Shown in pieces: positions 9,893 to 22,408 of a stretch of DNA of 64,000 nt. The notes under the pieces were generated by a model that had not been told where the DNA came from, did no database searches, and saw nothing but the letters and a program-made list of their open reading frames with translations. Made by a program: the position numbers and the translations under genes. This DNA is from Nereida sp. MMG025 (GTDB lineage Bacteria > Pseudomonadota > Alphaproteobacteria > Rhodobacterales > Rhodobacteraceae): assembly GCF_021654165.1 (NCBI RefSeq), contig NZ_JAKFZN010000001.1:248001-312000 (forward strand), given 5' to 3'. The first letter of the stretch is position 1. Each line of letters opens with the position of its first letter.

Positions 9893-12268
9893 TTATTGCA
9901 GGCGCGTTGGAATTTGCGATTGTACGGTCGACGTCAGGTCCGAAAGTGAAAACGGTTTTGGCAAAAAAACGGCGTTCTGAATGGTTTTTTCGTTGTCTTT
10001 AAACGCATCTTCAGCATAGCCCGACACAAAGACAACACTGGTTTCTGGGCGTGTTTCAAGTGCTTGGCGGACCCATGTTGGCCCGTCCATGCCGGGCATT
10101 ATAACGTCGGTGACAAAAATATCGACGTGAAGGCTTTGATCTTCAAGCGTCTCCAACGCCATTTCCGCGCAATCCGCTTCGATCACGGTAAACCCCTGCA
10201 TTGACAAAGCACGTGATGCAAAAGCGCGTACAGGCGCCTCGTCTTCCACAAGCAGGACAACACCGCTGCAGGGGGTCGGCTTGGAAACAGGTTGCGCCAG
10301 AGGCGGCAGGGACGGCTGCGTGGGTCCGGCCTCGTGGACAGGGAACAGCAATGTGAATTCTGTTCCGACACCAACAGCACTGTCCACAAAGATGAAACCG
10401 CCCGTTTGTTTGACAATGCCATAGGCCGTCGAAAGCCCAAGGCCTGTTCCCTCGCCTGTTTTCTTAGTTGTAAAAAAGGGCTCAAAAATCTTGCCGATTT
10501 TTTCTGCGGGAATGCCCGTGCCGCAATCGGACACTTTGATTTGGGCGTAGGTGCCGGGGGGAATCTCGGCGCGGTCGCGTTTCGTGGGAGATGCCGTTTC
10601 GAACAAGGACGTGGCGATTTTGATCTCTCCGCCATCGGGCATCGCATCGCGTGAGTTTACAACAAGGTTCATCAAGACTTGCTCAAGTTGGCGTTTATCT
10701 GCCCGAACGGGCGCTTGGGTTGGGTCATGCGACAGTGTCAATGTCACTTTTTCGCCGACCAACCGGTTCAGCAAATGGGTGAGTTCGGACAAGGTATCAC
10801 GCAAATCAAGCACTTCGGGTTTGAGGTTTTGCTTGCGCGAGAAAGCCAGAAGTTGCCCCACCAGACTGGCTGCGCGATTGGCGTTTTGATGGATCTGGAT
10901 CAGATCGCCGTAGTCTTGATCACCCTGATCATGCCGCAGCAACAAAAGATCGCAGTGGCCTGATATGGCGGTCAGCAAATTGTTGAAATCATGGGCCACG
11001 CCGCCTGCCAACTGGCCAATCGCCTGCATTTTCTGGCTCTGCACAAATTGCAGCTCAAGTGATTTGAATTCTGTGGCGTCATGCATTAGCGCCAAAACAG
11101 CGTTTGGGTCATCCGCAATCGGGCAAAGATGCACCTCAACAAAGCGCTCAATATCCTTGCGCCGCAGTTTCAAAACCTCTGGCCGGTCCAGCCCGTGACC
11201 GCGCGTGACCTCCCCGATCCAGTCATCCACATCGCGCCCAAGCCCACCAAGAACCGATCCGAGTTTTGTGCCAACCAGCGCATGGCTTGCCAGAAGATCA
11301 TCTGCAATATCGTTGGCATGCAGGATTTCGCCGCTTTGACCGAGCTTGAGCATCGCAATTGGCAGGCTGCCAACAAACTCTTCCACGCTGGACGGACCGC
11401 CGACTGAGGGCCCAACATCTGCCGTGGGAAACACCAAAAGCTCCCTGCGCCCAGATGAATGGGACGTTTCAAATATACGCGCATGGAAGGCTTCGTCCTG
11501 CCCCCGCATTTGGTGTAGCGCACCCGATGTGACGCATTGATTCAGCAAGATATCAGACAGGTTCTTGGCACGCCCGCCAAAAAGCCTGCGGCATGCATCG
11601 TTCATGAACAAGATTGCATCGCGGCTGCCTGTTGTAAGCATCGCCGCACCAAGGGCATTCGCGCCCGTGCGAGACGAGGCGGAGAACGGGACTTTTTCAA
11701 CGCGCCAGACATAACTGCCGGTTCCGAACGGGCGAACAGCGATGCGAATTTGGCCTTGGCGGGTCACCACATCTTCTTGCCCCGCACCTTGCACAAGTGC
11801 TTTGCTTTGCAGACGGTGAAGAACTGCAACAGGGTTTGCAAACGCACCTTTCAAGGCACCTGCGAGCGTGGCATTTTGATCTGGGATTGGCAGATCAAGG
11901 CGGGCCTTGCGGTTCGCAAATAGCACGTCGCCAAGCGCATCCACCACAAGGCAAGCGGCGTGATCGTCCTCGAGATAGCTCAAAACCTCTGAATTTGCGG
12001 ATTTTTTTCGCACATGGTCACGTTCAACCGCAAAGGACAGCACGCCAGCAAAGGCCAGCAATGCACAGCCCAACCCAAGAAATGAAATCGCAAAAAGACC
12101 TTGAGACACCATACCAGATGAGATGATCAGACCCACGCCAACAGCTGCGAGCGCCAAAAGCGCGCCCACGCGTTTCCAAACCGTCCAATCTGGGCCCATC
12201 CAACGCGGCCCCGCAACATGCCTGAGCAAATCAGCCTCCCACAAATGCCTGCCCTCATTTCGCAGCAT
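9893..12268 (-). CDS. cckA: Hybrid sensor histidine kinase CckA
   Basis: A 791-residue membrane-bound hybrid kinase. Two transmembrane helices lie at about 34-51 and 57-80, followed by PAS-like regions (about 85-400), a HisKA domain with the phosphorylated His426 in GGVAHDFNN, a HATPase domain (N and G boxes about 530-640) and a C-terminal receiver domain (about 668-785) with phospho-acceptor Asp721 in VTDVIMPG. This is the CckA architecture: in alphaproteobacteria it phosphorylates ChpT and then CtrA and CpdR. In the Rhodobacteraceae this relay controls motility, gene transfer agents and competence-type functions rather than being essential for the cell cycle. ChpT and CtrA are not in the window, but a CtrA-type site is (56160). 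Confidence 0.92.
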   Translation of the reverse strand: MLRNEGRHLWEADLLRHVAGPRWMGPDWTVWKRVGALLALAAVGVGLIISSGMVSQGLFAISFLGLGCALLAFAGVLSFAVERDHVRKKSANSEVLSYLEDDHAACLVVDALGDVLFANRKARLDLPIPDQNATLAGALKGAFANPVAVLHRLQSKALVQGAGQEDVVTRQGQIRIAVRPFGTGSYVWRVEKVPFSASSRTGANALGAAMLTTGSRDAILFMNDACRRLFGGRAKNLSDILLNQCVTSGALHQMRGQDEAFHARIFETSHSSGRRELLVFPTADVGPSVGGPSSVEEFVGSLPIAMLKLGQSGEILHANDIADDLLASHALVGTKLGSVLGGLGRDVDDWIGEVTRGHGLDRPEVLKLRRKDIERFVEVHLCPIADDPNAVLALMHDATEFKSLELQFVQSQKMQAIGQLAGGVAHDFNNLLTAISGHCDLLLLRHDQGDQDYGDLIQIHQNANRAASLVGQLLAFSRKQNLKPEVLDLRDTLSELTHLLNRLVGEKVTLTLSHDPTQAPVRADKRQLEQVLMNLVVNSRDAMPDGGEIKIATSLFETASPTKRDRAEIPPGTYAQIKVSDCGTGIPAEKIGKIFEPFFTTKKTGEGTGLGLSTAYGIVKQTGGFIFVDSAVGVGTEFTLLFPVHEAGPTQPSLPPLAQPVSKPTPCSGVVLLVEDEAPVRAFASRALSMQGFTVIEADCAEMALETLEDQSLHVDIFVTDVIMPGMDGPTWVRQALETRPETSVVFVSGYAEDAFKDNEKTIQNAVFLPKPFSLSDLTSTVQSQIPTRLQ

Positions 12269-12316
12269 AAATCTTAAGAAACACCTAAGAGGAGGAGCGA
12301 TAACACGTTTTACACG

Positions 12317-13474
12317 CTATACGGGCATTTTTCTTTCAAATTGCGCAAGAAAAAATCCGTCGCCAGACATCGAAATCGGGTATCGCGTTTTCGAGACAAG
12401 GCCAAACTGCGGAAAATTCTGCAAGACCCATGCAACCTGCTCTTCGTTTTCTTCCTCAAAAACGGAACATGTTGCATAGGCCAAAAGGCGATTGGCATAC
12501 CCCGCCGCTTGGGTGAGGCAGGTTCGTTGCAGCTGTTGATAGGCTGCAAGGTCATCAGGTGTAAGCGCCCATTTGGCTTGTGGGGTTCGCCGCCACGTGC
12601 CACTTCCCGAACAGGGGGCATCGACCAGAACGACGTCAAATTCCGTACGGCCGGTGAGGTCTGGCAGCACTTCGATCTGGGCACCTGCACGACTGGCACG
12701 GTCCGGAATATCGCGCATGCGATCAGCCGACACATCATGGGCGGAAATTTTACGAACACCGCGCGCCGTAATCGCCAAAGACTTGCCACCGCCCCCCGCG
12801 CAATAATCAAGCACATGATCATCAGGCCGCAGTTGCAATTCCAGACAGGCCTGCTGGCTGGAGCAATCCTGCAGTTCTACAAGTCCCGTCTGATAGGCCG
12901 TCGCGTTTCGGATGCGTCTTTCGCCATCCGTGACAATCAGTGCCGTTGCACAATCGGCGGCGCTTTGCGTTGTGATACCGTCGTGCAAAAGGGAATCCTG
13001 AGCCTCTGCAACGGTGGTTTTGCTGGTATTGATCCGCAGGGAAATGGGCGCGCGGTCCCTAAAAAGCGTCAGCGCCGCATCTGCCGCCGCCTGCCCCAGT
13101 TGTGCATGTAGTTTATCGACGATCCAATCGGGCGCGTCTGGGGGAAGCTGTTGTAATTGCGGCGCTGTCTGTTCTTCAGGGTCAAGTGGTGTCGGTGCAT
13201 ACCCCTGCCCTGTAAAGACCGTTTCTGGCGCGATGTCATCTGTCCGAAGGCTACCAAGGACCAGTCCGCGCCCTGTGGCCGATCCGCCCAAAGCCGCAAA
13301 GGAGTTTTTGCATCGCAATGCACGGAACACGATATCGCGGACGGCGGCCCGATCCTTGGAGCCTGCATAGCGGTTTTTGCGCCCCCATGTGGTCAGGCAT
13401 TGTTCGGCAGACGCACCCACAAGGATATTGTCCAGAACATCAATGGCCGCCGCATAGCGGGCCACAGGCGTCAT
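12317..13474 (-). CDS. RsmB/NOP-family RNA (cytosine-5) methyltransferase
   Basis: A 385-residue SAM-dependent enzyme expected to make m5C in rRNA. The SAM-binding loop is CAGGGGKS (225-232); motif IV DAPCSGSG has Cys288 and motif VI ATCSVFEEEN has Cys336, the two cysteines that release and attack the cytosine. The N-terminal part is not a clear NusB domain as found in E. coli RsmB, so I do not assign the rsmB symbol. It sits 45 bases after guaB and probably shares its transcript. Confidence 0.9.
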   Translation of the reverse strand: MTPVARYAAAIDVLDNILVGASAEQCLTTWGRKNRYAGSKDRAAVRDIVFRALRCKNSFAALGGSATGRGLVLGSLRTDDIAPETVFTGQGYAPTPLDPEEQTAPQLQQLPPDAPDWIVDKLHAQLGQAAADAALTLFRDRAPISLRINTSKTTVAEAQDSLLHDGITTQSAADCATALIVTDGERRIRNATAYQTGLVELQDCSSQQACLELQLRPDDHVLDYCAGGGGKSLAITARGVRKISAHDVSADRMRDIPDRASRAGAQIEVLPDLTGRTEFDVVLVDAPCSGSGTWRRTPQAKWALTPDDLAAYQQLQRTCLTQAAGYANRLLAYATCSVFEEENEEQVAWVLQNFPQFGLVSKTRYPISMSGDGFFLAQFERKMPV

Positions 13475-13519
13475 CTTGCCCCCATCGACATTAAGTATGC
13501 GCTACATATCATTGATATA

Positions 13520-15830
<2,311 letters not shown>

Positions 15831-15831
<1 letters not shown>

Positions 15832-16919
15832 CAGCGGTAATACAGCGACTGACCGTTAGAGAACAGCTGGACCTTGGCAGGGTCGGCCCCCACACGCACG
15901 GTTTTGCCGCGCATGTCACGGTGAATGCCTGGCATCTTCGCCAGCACCTGGTCCGCGCCATTCACGCTTTCGAAGTAGAGCACTGTGACCTCGCCCAGGG
16001 CTTCTGTATAGCTGACCTTGCCCTCAAACACGCCTTCGCCTTCGGTCACAACCATGTCTTCGGGGCGCACACCCACATTGACCTTTAGCCCCATGTCCGC
16101 ATCCGTTGTCGGCACGGCAGAATGAATTGTCAGGCCGCTGTCCATACGCACGGTCGTCTGCGCCCCTGTTTCAATCACTTCGCCGGGCAGCAGGTTCATG
16201 GCAGGCGAGCCGATGAATTGTGCCACAAATTCGTTCTCGGGGCGTTCATAAAGCTCAAGCGGCGTGCCGACCTGTGCAATGCCTTTGTTGGCCAGCACGA
16301 CAATCCGTGTGGCCAGCGTCATCGCTTCGACCTGATCGTGGGTGACGTAGATCATCGTGCGTTCTGGCATTGCTTCTTTAAGTTGGGCAATTTCGATGCG
16401 CGTGGCGACCCGCAGGGCCGCGTCAAGGTTCGACAGTGGCTCGTCAAAAAGGTAGACTTTGGGATCGCGCACGATCGAGCGGCCAATGGCCACCCGCTGG
16501 CGTTGCCCGCCAGACAGGGCTTTGGGCAAGCGGTCCAGATATTCATCCAACTGTAGAATCTTGGCGGCTTTGTCGACGGCTGCATCAATTTCGGACTGGG
16601 GCTTTTTCGCCAATTTCAGCGCGAACTGCATGTTTTCGCGCACGGTCATATGCGGGTAAAGCGCATAGGACTGAAACACCATTGCGATGCCACGTTCGGA
16701 AGGGGGCACATCGTTGACCACCTGCCCGTCAATCTCAAGCGTGCCGCCCGTGATCTTTTCAAGGCCCGCAATCATGCGCAGCAAAGTCGATTTACCGCAT
16801 CCCGACGGGCCAACAAAGACGATCAATTCGCCCTGTTCGATATCAAGATTGATGTTCTTGAGAACATCCACCGTGCCGCCGTAGGTTTTGGCCACATCTG
16901 TCAGTTTCAGATTGGTCAT
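15831..16919 (-). CDS. aglK: Alpha-glucoside ABC transporter ATP-binding protein
   Basis: A 362-residue MalK/UgpC-type ATPase. Walker A GPSGCGKST (about 37-45), Q-loop, signature LSGGQRQRVAIGR, Walker B VYLFDEPLSNLD and the H-loop THDQ are all present, followed by TOBE/OB regulatory domains. It powers the AglFG permease and follows aglA by 18 bases. Gene order aglE-F-G-A-K matches the Sinorhizobium alpha-glucoside operon, which supports the assignment. Confidence 0.93.
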
Positions 16920-16937
16920 GGTTGTCCCCTCTCCCTT

Positions 16938-18590
16938 TTATACGTGAAGCGCCAAGGCGCATTGCCATGGGCCCAGATGCAGTTTTCCATCAGCCGAAGG
17001 ATGCGCACTTCCCAATTCGGCGCCAATGGGCTGCCAGTTGCCATCGGGCATGGTCAAAGCGGTTGGGCTATCGCTTAGGTTAAACGCGCAGAAAATCTGC
17101 TGACCCTTTGCCATGCGGATAAAATGGACGATGTCGTCAGTTGCCTGAACACCCGAATGATCGCCTGCAACAAGCGCGGGATGCGCACGGCGAAACGCGA
17201 TGGCGCGGCGGTAGTGATGCAAAAGCGCAGCGGGGTCTTCTTCCTGATCGGCGACAGACATTTGCAGGTGTTCATTGCTGACGGGCAGCCATGGTTGATG
17301 GGCCGAAAACCCGCCGTTTTGGTTGGACGGCTCCCACACCATTGGGGTGCGGCACCCATCGCGGCCTTTGAATTCTGGCCAAAACTCGATGCCGTAGGGG
17401 TCTTGGAGCGCTTCAAATGGCACGTCTGCTTCTGGCAACCCAAGCTCTTCGCCCTGATAAATACAAACCGAGCCACGCAAGCACATCATCAGCGTGCAAA
17501 ACGCGCGTGCAGCGGCTGGTGTCAAATTCCACCGTGACACATGACGCATCACATCGTGGTTTGAAAACGCCCAACAGGCCCACCCATCGGCTGCAACCTC
17601 ATCCACTTTGGCAAAAACCTGTGCCAACCGTTCAGGCGTGGGCGTATCTTTGGCCAAAAGCTCAAAAGCATAACACATCTGCACAAAATCTTCGCCCGCC
17701 GTGTATTCACCAAGCAGATCCAAACCAAGCTGCGCGTCACCAACCTCGCCCACGGCCGCCGCACCGTATTGATCCAGCAAGGCGCGGAACTTGCGCAAAA
17801 ATTCCAGATTTTCGGGCTGGTTTTTGGAATGCAGATGCATTTGGTGATTATACGGGTTCACCGATGGCGCAATATTGGCGTTACGCTCTTCGGCCGGCAA
17901 AGGCGGGTTGTCGCGTAATTCGTTGTCGGCGTAGTAGAAATTGATGGTATCAAGGCGGAAGCCGTCAACACCGCGGTCCAGCCAGAACTGGGTGGCATTC
18001 AGCACCGCTTGGACCACCTCTTCATTGTGGAAATTCAGATCGGGCTGGCTGACCAGAAAATTGTGCAGATAGTATTGCTCGCGTCGTGCGTCCCATTGCC
18101 AGGCCGACCCCCCGAAGATCGACAGCCAGTTGTTAGGCGGCGTGCCATCGGGCTTGGGGTCGGACCACACATACCAATCGGCCTTGTCGTTGGTGCGGTT
18201 GGCGCGGCTTTCGGTAAACCAGGCGTGTTGATCCGAGGTGTGCGACAGCACCAGATCAATCATCACCTTCATGCCAAGTTTGTGCGCGGTATCGACCAGC
18301 GCATCAAAGTCGGCAAGCGTTCCGAACATCGGATCAACGTCGCAATAATCGCTGACGTCATAGCCAAAATCCTTCATCGGCGAGGTGAAGAACGGCGAAA
18401 TCCAGATGGCATCGACACCAAGGCTTGCTATATACGGCAGGCGCTGGACGATGCCCAAAAGATCACCGATCCCGTCCCCATTGCTGTCCTGATAAGAGCG
18501 CGGGTAAATCTGATAGATCACCGCACCTTTCCACCAGTTTGCATCAACATGAGAGGCCACTTGCCCAGTTACATTAGCTTGTGCTGTCAA
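16938..18590 (-). CDS. aglA: Alpha-glucosidase (GH13) AglA
   Basis: A 550-residue cytoplasmic GH13 glucosidase expected to hydrolyse imported sucrose, maltose, trehalose-type or related alpha-glucosides. It shows WWKGAVIYQIYPRS, GVDAIWISPFF, the nucleophile region DGFRLDTIN (Asp), acid/base Glu in AAVGEVGD, and the transition-state stabiliser in FSNHD. The upstream-most in-frame start before WWKGAVIYQ is a TTG at 18590, preceded by a weak AAAGAG ribosome-binding site. No ATG exists in this stretch, so TTG or an internal GTG must be used. Confidence 0.92.
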   Translation of the reverse strand: MTAQANVTGQVASHVDANWWKGAVIYQIYPRSYQDSNGDGIGDLLGIVQRLPYIASLGVDAIWISPFFTSPMKDFGYDVSDYCDVDPMFGTLADFDALVDTAHKLGMKVMIDLVLSHTSDQHAWFTESRANRTNDKADWYVWSDPKPDGTPPNNWLSIFGGSAWQWDARREQYYLHNFLVSQPDLNFHNEEVVQAVLNATQFWLDRGVDGFRLDTINFYYADNELRDNPPLPAEERNANIAPSVNPYNHQMHLHSKNQPENLEFLRKFRALLDQYGAAAVGEVGDAQLGLDLLGEYTAGEDFVQMCYAFELLAKDTPTPERLAQVFAKVDEVAADGWACWAFSNHDVMRHVSRWNLTPAAARAFCTLMMCLRGSVCIYQGEELGLPEADVPFEALQDPYGIEFWPEFKGRDGCRTPMVWEPSNQNGGFSAHQPWLPVSNEHLQMSVADQEEDPAALLHHYRRAIAFRRAHPALVAGDHSGVQATDDIVHFIRMAKGQQIFCAFNLSDSPTALTMPDGNWQPIGAELGSAHPSADGKLHLGPWQCALALHV

Positions 18591-18604
18591 CTCTTTGTCT
18601 TTCT

Positions 18605-19747
18605 TTACTTAACCGAACCAGCCAACAGGCCGCGCACGAGATATTTTTGCATTGCGAAGAACACTACCAGCGGCACAGCGATACTGACAAACGCCGAAGT
18701 CGCGAGGATTTCCCAGTTGCCGCCGCGGGTGCCCAAAAGCTCTACGATCTGTTTGGTCATCACGGTCGTTTCACCGGTTGCATCAATCAGGAACACCAGA
18801 GCCACCAACAGGTCGTTCCACGTCCACAGAAACTGGAAGATGGCGAAACTGGCCAGCGCGGGGAACGACAGCGGCAAAATGATCTTCACGAAAATTTGGA
18901 AATCCGTTGCACCGTCCACACGCGCGTTTTCAATAATATCGCGGGGCAAACCGACCATGTAGTTGCGCAACAGATAAATCGCCAACGGCAGGCCAAATCC
19001 TGTGTGTGCCATCCACACCCCTATATAGCCCTTTCCGATGCCGATCTCGTTGTGGAATTTGAGCAGCGGGATCAGTGCAAGTTGCAAAGGCACCACCAGC
19101 AAAGCGACAACCACCGCCACCAAGAGCGCGCGCCCCGGAAAGTCCATCCACGCCAGCGCATAGGCCGCAAAAGCAGCGATCAAGATGGGGATGATTGTCG
19201 CAGGAATTGTCACTGTCAGCGTGTTGAAAAACGCCTTGGCCAGATTGTCGGTGGCGTTGCCGCTGACCAATACAGTGCGGTAATTATCAAGCGTAAATTC
19301 TGGCGGTGCGGTGGCCGTCGTAAAGACGCGCGGCAAGCGTTGCCCCTCTTGGCTTTCGGTGGCCGTAAAGCGGTATGCGCCCCCAACATCGACTGTAATC
19401 GTGCGGTCACGGCTCAGCTCGGCCACATCGCCGGGCACAAAGGCTTGGGGTGCGCGGCTTGATGTGCCCCAGGCTGACACTTCGATATCGGCGTTGGTAA
19501 ACAGCTGCCCTTCGATCACAAACAGATCACCGTCGACAAATTCTTCGCCTTCAATACGGATCGCGGGGTTCTGGCTGGTTTGGGTGCCAAGTGCGGACCA
19601 CCACCCGCTGGATGAAATTTGATCGGCCGTGCGAAACGACGACACGAACAATCCAACCGTCGGGAAAAGCCAAAGCAATACCAGCGCAAGGGTCGAGATT
19701 TGCACAGCCCAGTTCAGGCTGGATTTTGTTCCTGCAATATTGTCCAT
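18605..19747 (-). CDS. aglG: Alpha-glucoside ABC transporter permease AglG
   Basis: A 380-residue MalG-type inner-membrane permease. The first transmembrane helix (about 15-35) is followed by an unusually long periplasmic insertion (about 40-175, beta-rich) before the remaining helices. This insertion is characteristic of AglG compared with the about 280-residue MalG. The EAA loop that contacts AglK is visible as ENARVDGATDFQIFVKIILP. It is cotranscribed with aglF (11-base gap) and aglA (14-base gap). Confidence 0.93.
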   Translation of the reverse strand: MDNIAGTKSSLNWAVQISTLALVLLWLFPTVGLFVSSFRTADQISSSGWWSALGTQTSQNPAIRIEGEEFVDGDLFVIEGQLFTNADIEVSAWGTSSRAPQAFVPGDVAELSRDRTITVDVGGAYRFTATESQEGQRLPRVFTTATAPPEFTLDNYRTVLVSGNATDNLAKAFFNTLTVTIPATIIPILIAAFAAYALAWMDFPGRALLVAVVVALLVVPLQLALIPLLKFHNEIGIGKGYIGVWMAHTGFGLPLAIYLLRNYMVGLPRDIIENARVDGATDFQIFVKIILPLSFPALASFAIFQFLWTWNDLLVALVFLIDATGETTVMTKQIVELLGTRGGNWEILATSAFVSIAVPLVVFFAMQKYLVRGLLAGSVK

Positions 19748-19758
19748 CTGTCTGTCCC

Positions 19759-20760
19759 CTATCGCATTTCTTTGCGCGCGTTATGCACGTTCCACACAAG
19801 GATCGGCAGAACCAGCAGCATGATCACCATCGCGCTGGCCGAGCCGACACCCCAATCATTTGCGCGGAACAGCTTGTCATACATGTAGTTGGCCAGAACC
19901 TGCGTTTCCCATTGCCCGTTGGTCATTGCAAAAACGATGTCAAAAACCTTCAGCACGACGATGGTAATGGTCGTCCAGACCACCACAATGGTGCCCATGA
20001 TCTGCGGCACCTTGATCTTGAAAAAAATCTGAAACGGGTTGGCCCCGTCAACAATCGCGGCTTCAACGGTTTCTTCGGGGATGCCCCGCAGAGCGGCCGA
20101 CAGAATAACCATCGCAAACCCCGTCTGGATCCAGATCAGAACGATCATCAGCAAAATACTGTTCCAGAACGGAATGGTCAGCCATTGCTGTGGATCGTTG
20201 CCGCTGAAATAGACATAGATCGCATTCAGAACGCCGATCTGCTCTGTCCCCGGGGGCCGCGCGTCATAGACCAGTTTCCAGATCACCGCCGCACCCACGA
20301 AGGAAATCGCCATTGGCATAAAGATAAGCGACTTTGCAATATTGCCCCATTTAAGGCGATCGGTCAGCTGTGCGGCCAAAAGTCCAAAGCCCGTCGAGAA
20401 TGCAGGCACAATAATCAGCCACAACATATTGTTGCGCAGGGCTTCCCAAAACTTGGGCTCGCCCATCATTTGCTGGTAGTTTGCAAGCCCCACAAAAGCG
20501 CCGCCCTGATCGCGGTCGGTCAGTGACAGGCGGACCGTCTCAACCACGGGATAGGCCAGATAAAGCCCAAGTGCGGTAAGGGCTGGAAACAGAAACAACC
20601 AAGGGCGGATCATATTGGCGCGGTTGATATTGCGCCCCGCGTTTGGCCCTTTGGCTGGAAAAATGAATTTGTCCAGGATTTGGTTTGAGGCCCAGAAATA
20701 GCCGATACAGGCACCGACGCCCACAATGATGGTGATCAATCCAAGTAAAGCTGGATGCAT
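19759..20760 (-). CDS. aglF: Alpha-glucoside ABC transporter permease AglF
   Basis: A 333-residue MalF-type permease with about eight transmembrane helices, beginning ALLGLITIIVGVGACIGYFW. The cytoplasmic EAA motif region EAAIVDGANPFQIFFKIKVP docks with AglK. It forms the channel with AglG and lies between aglE and aglG in the usual order. Confidence 0.93.
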   Translation of the reverse strand: MHPALLGLITIIVGVGACIGYFWASNQILDKFIFPAKGPNAGRNINRANMIRPWLFLFPALTALGLYLAYPVVETVRLSLTDRDQGGAFVGLANYQQMMGEPKFWEALRNNMLWLIIVPAFSTGFGLLAAQLTDRLKWGNIAKSLIFMPMAISFVGAAVIWKLVYDARPPGTEQIGVLNAIYVYFSGNDPQQWLTIPFWNSILLMIVLIWIQTGFAMVILSAALRGIPEETVEAAIVDGANPFQIFFKIKVPQIMGTIVVVWTTITIVVLKVFDIVFAMTNGQWETQVLANYMYDKLFRANDWGVGSASAMVIMLLVLPILVWNVHNARKEMR

Positions 20761-20844
20761 TCCCGTCCCCTCCCAAAGGTAAAGATGCTAAAAGCGTGGA
20801 AGGGGGCGATCTGGTGCCGCCCCTCTTCCTGAGGTCAAAGGCGC

Positions 20845-22131
20845 TTACTTCAGCGCGTCCCAACTGTCTTGGATGGCCGATGCCACTTCGCCGGCATCTT
20901 TGCCACCTGCGTAGTCCACCATGCCTGTCCAGAACGAGCCTGCACCAACACCGCCGGGCATCAGATCGGATGCATCAAAGCGGAAAGTTGTCGCGCCAAG
21001 CAGAATTTCGTTCATCTTGGCTGTCGCAGGGTCCGAGAATTTGGAGCTGTCGACACCTTTGTGTGGTGTCAAGAAACCACCCAACGCCATCCACGCCTCA
21101 TGCGCCTCTGGTGTTTGCAGCCACGCCATCAACTCATGTGCTGCGTCGTTTTCGTTGGTGATGGCCCAAAGCGTGCCAGCGCCCAAAACGGGGCTTCCAA
21201 GGTTTTTGCCTTCATAGGCGGGGAAATAGAAGAAATCCGCATCTGTGCCGACTTCAGTGCCTTCTGGGAAGAACGCAGGAATGAACGATGCCTGACGGTG
21301 CATGTAGCACTGTGGTGGCGATGCAAAAAGACCCTTGGGGCTGTCGCGGAAATCGGTCGAGGCCACGGCCCCTGCACCACCTGCAACATAGGCATCATTG
21401 CGCGCAAATGCGCCGAACTCTTCGATCGCGGCCACAACTTCGGGTGCGTCGAATGGCATTTCATTGGCAACCCACGCGTCATAGACAGCTGGCTCTTGTG
21501 TGCGCAGCATCATGTCCTCAACCCAGTCGGTTGCAGGCCAACCTGTCGCACCACCCGATCCCAGACCGATGCACCACGGTGTGCCACCATCTGCAACGAT
21601 CTGATCTGTCAGCGCTTTCAGCTCTTCCATTGTCGACGGGATTTCATAACCCGCGTCTTCAAAGTTTTCAGGGCTATACCAGACCAGCGATTTCACATCG
21701 ACTTTGTAGAAAAAGCCAAAAAGTTCATCGGCACCGTCTGCGTTTGCGTAAGTGCCCAGATCAACCCAGGACTGACCCGCTGCATAGTTTTCACGGATCC
21801 AATCGCCTGTGCCGTCTTTGAGCGGCGTCAGGAACCCGCGACCCGCCATGTCAGCCGCAAGGCCCGGCTGTGGGAAAACGGACACGTTGGGGGCAGAGCC
21901 CGCTTCGGCATCTACAAGGATCTGGCTTTCAAAGCTGTCCGAACCCACATAGCGCACATCCGCGCCTGTTTTTTCTGCAAAACCTGACAAAACTGTTTCA
22001 ACGGTTTCCTGGTCGGGGCCAAGCCACGGACCAAAGACTGTCACCTGCTGACCTGCCAGATGGCCATCAGCCGCCGCCATACCTGCGGTCATCGCAAAGG
22101 CGGCTACACTCGCGTAGAGTGATTTTTTCAT
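20845..22131 (-). CDS. aglE: Alpha-glucoside ABC transporter substrate-binding protein AglE
   Basis: A 428-residue periplasmic solute-binding protein (family 1). A Sec signal peptide is visible (MKKSLYASVAAFAMTAGMAAA, cleavage about 22). The mature protein has the GPWLGPDQETVETVLSGF start and the GTWWxxG-type alternating lobes of sugar binders. It is the first gene of the aglEFGAK-aldolase operon, which is divergent from aglR, and the operator at 22215 lies just upstream. Confidence 0.93.
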   Translation of the reverse strand: MKKSLYASVAAFAMTAGMAAADGHLAGQQVTVFGPWLGPDQETVETVLSGFAEKTGADVRYVGSDSFESQILVDAEAGSAPNVSVFPQPGLAADMAGRGFLTPLKDGTGDWIRENYAAGQSWVDLGTYANADGADELFGFFYKVDVKSLVWYSPENFEDAGYEIPSTMEELKALTDQIVADGGTPWCIGLGSGGATGWPATDWVEDMMLRTQEPAVYDAWVANEMPFDAPEVVAAIEEFGAFARNDAYVAGGAGAVASTDFRDSPKGLFASPPQCYMHRQASFIPAFFPEGTEVGTDADFFYFPAYEGKNLGSPVLGAGTLWAITNENDAAHELMAWLQTPEAHEAWMALGGFLTPHKGVDSSKFSDPATAKMNEILLGATTFRFDASDLMPGGVGAGSFWTGMVDYAGGKDAGEVASAIQDSWDALK

Positions 22132-22214
22132 GTGTATTCTCCCATTTTGGAAACTATTCGTATCTGCGCACGCCAGTTTCCCTCCCTTAACGTTTCCTGC
22201 GCGGCGGAATCACT

Positions 22215-22230
22215 TCCAAAGCGCTTTGAA
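22215..22230. promoter_or_regulatory. Putative AglR operator 1 (aglE side)
   Basis: The sequence TCCAAAGCGCTTTGAA contains the 12-bp perfect palindrome CAAAGCGCTTTG with a central CG, typical of LacI-family operators. It lies 84 bases upstream of the aglE start, in the aglE-aglR divergent region. The second copy at 22381 matches it at 15 of 16 bases when read on the other strand. Confidence 0.8.
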
Positions 22231-22380
22231 CACGAACACCGTTGTTCAATCCATCCAATGTGTCAATCGCTCTGCGCAAAAACATCCTTATTTCAATAGT
22301 CTATTCGCAGGTGCAGCATTTTCACCTGCCGCGAAATCACTTTGACGAGGTGACACGCCACAGCTAACGTCCTTTTGAAA

Positions 22381-22396
22381 TTGAAAGCGCTTTGGA
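22381..22396. promoter_or_regulatory. Putative AglR operator 2 (aglR side)
   Basis: The sequence is TTGAAAGCGCTTTGGA; its reverse complement equals operator 1 except for one base. It ends 12 bases before the aglR ATG, so a bound repressor would block aglR transcription or elongation, implying autoregulation. The two operator centres are 166 bp apart, which would allow DNA looping. Confidence 0.8.
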
Positions 22397-22408
22397 CGTA
22401 ATAAATAC

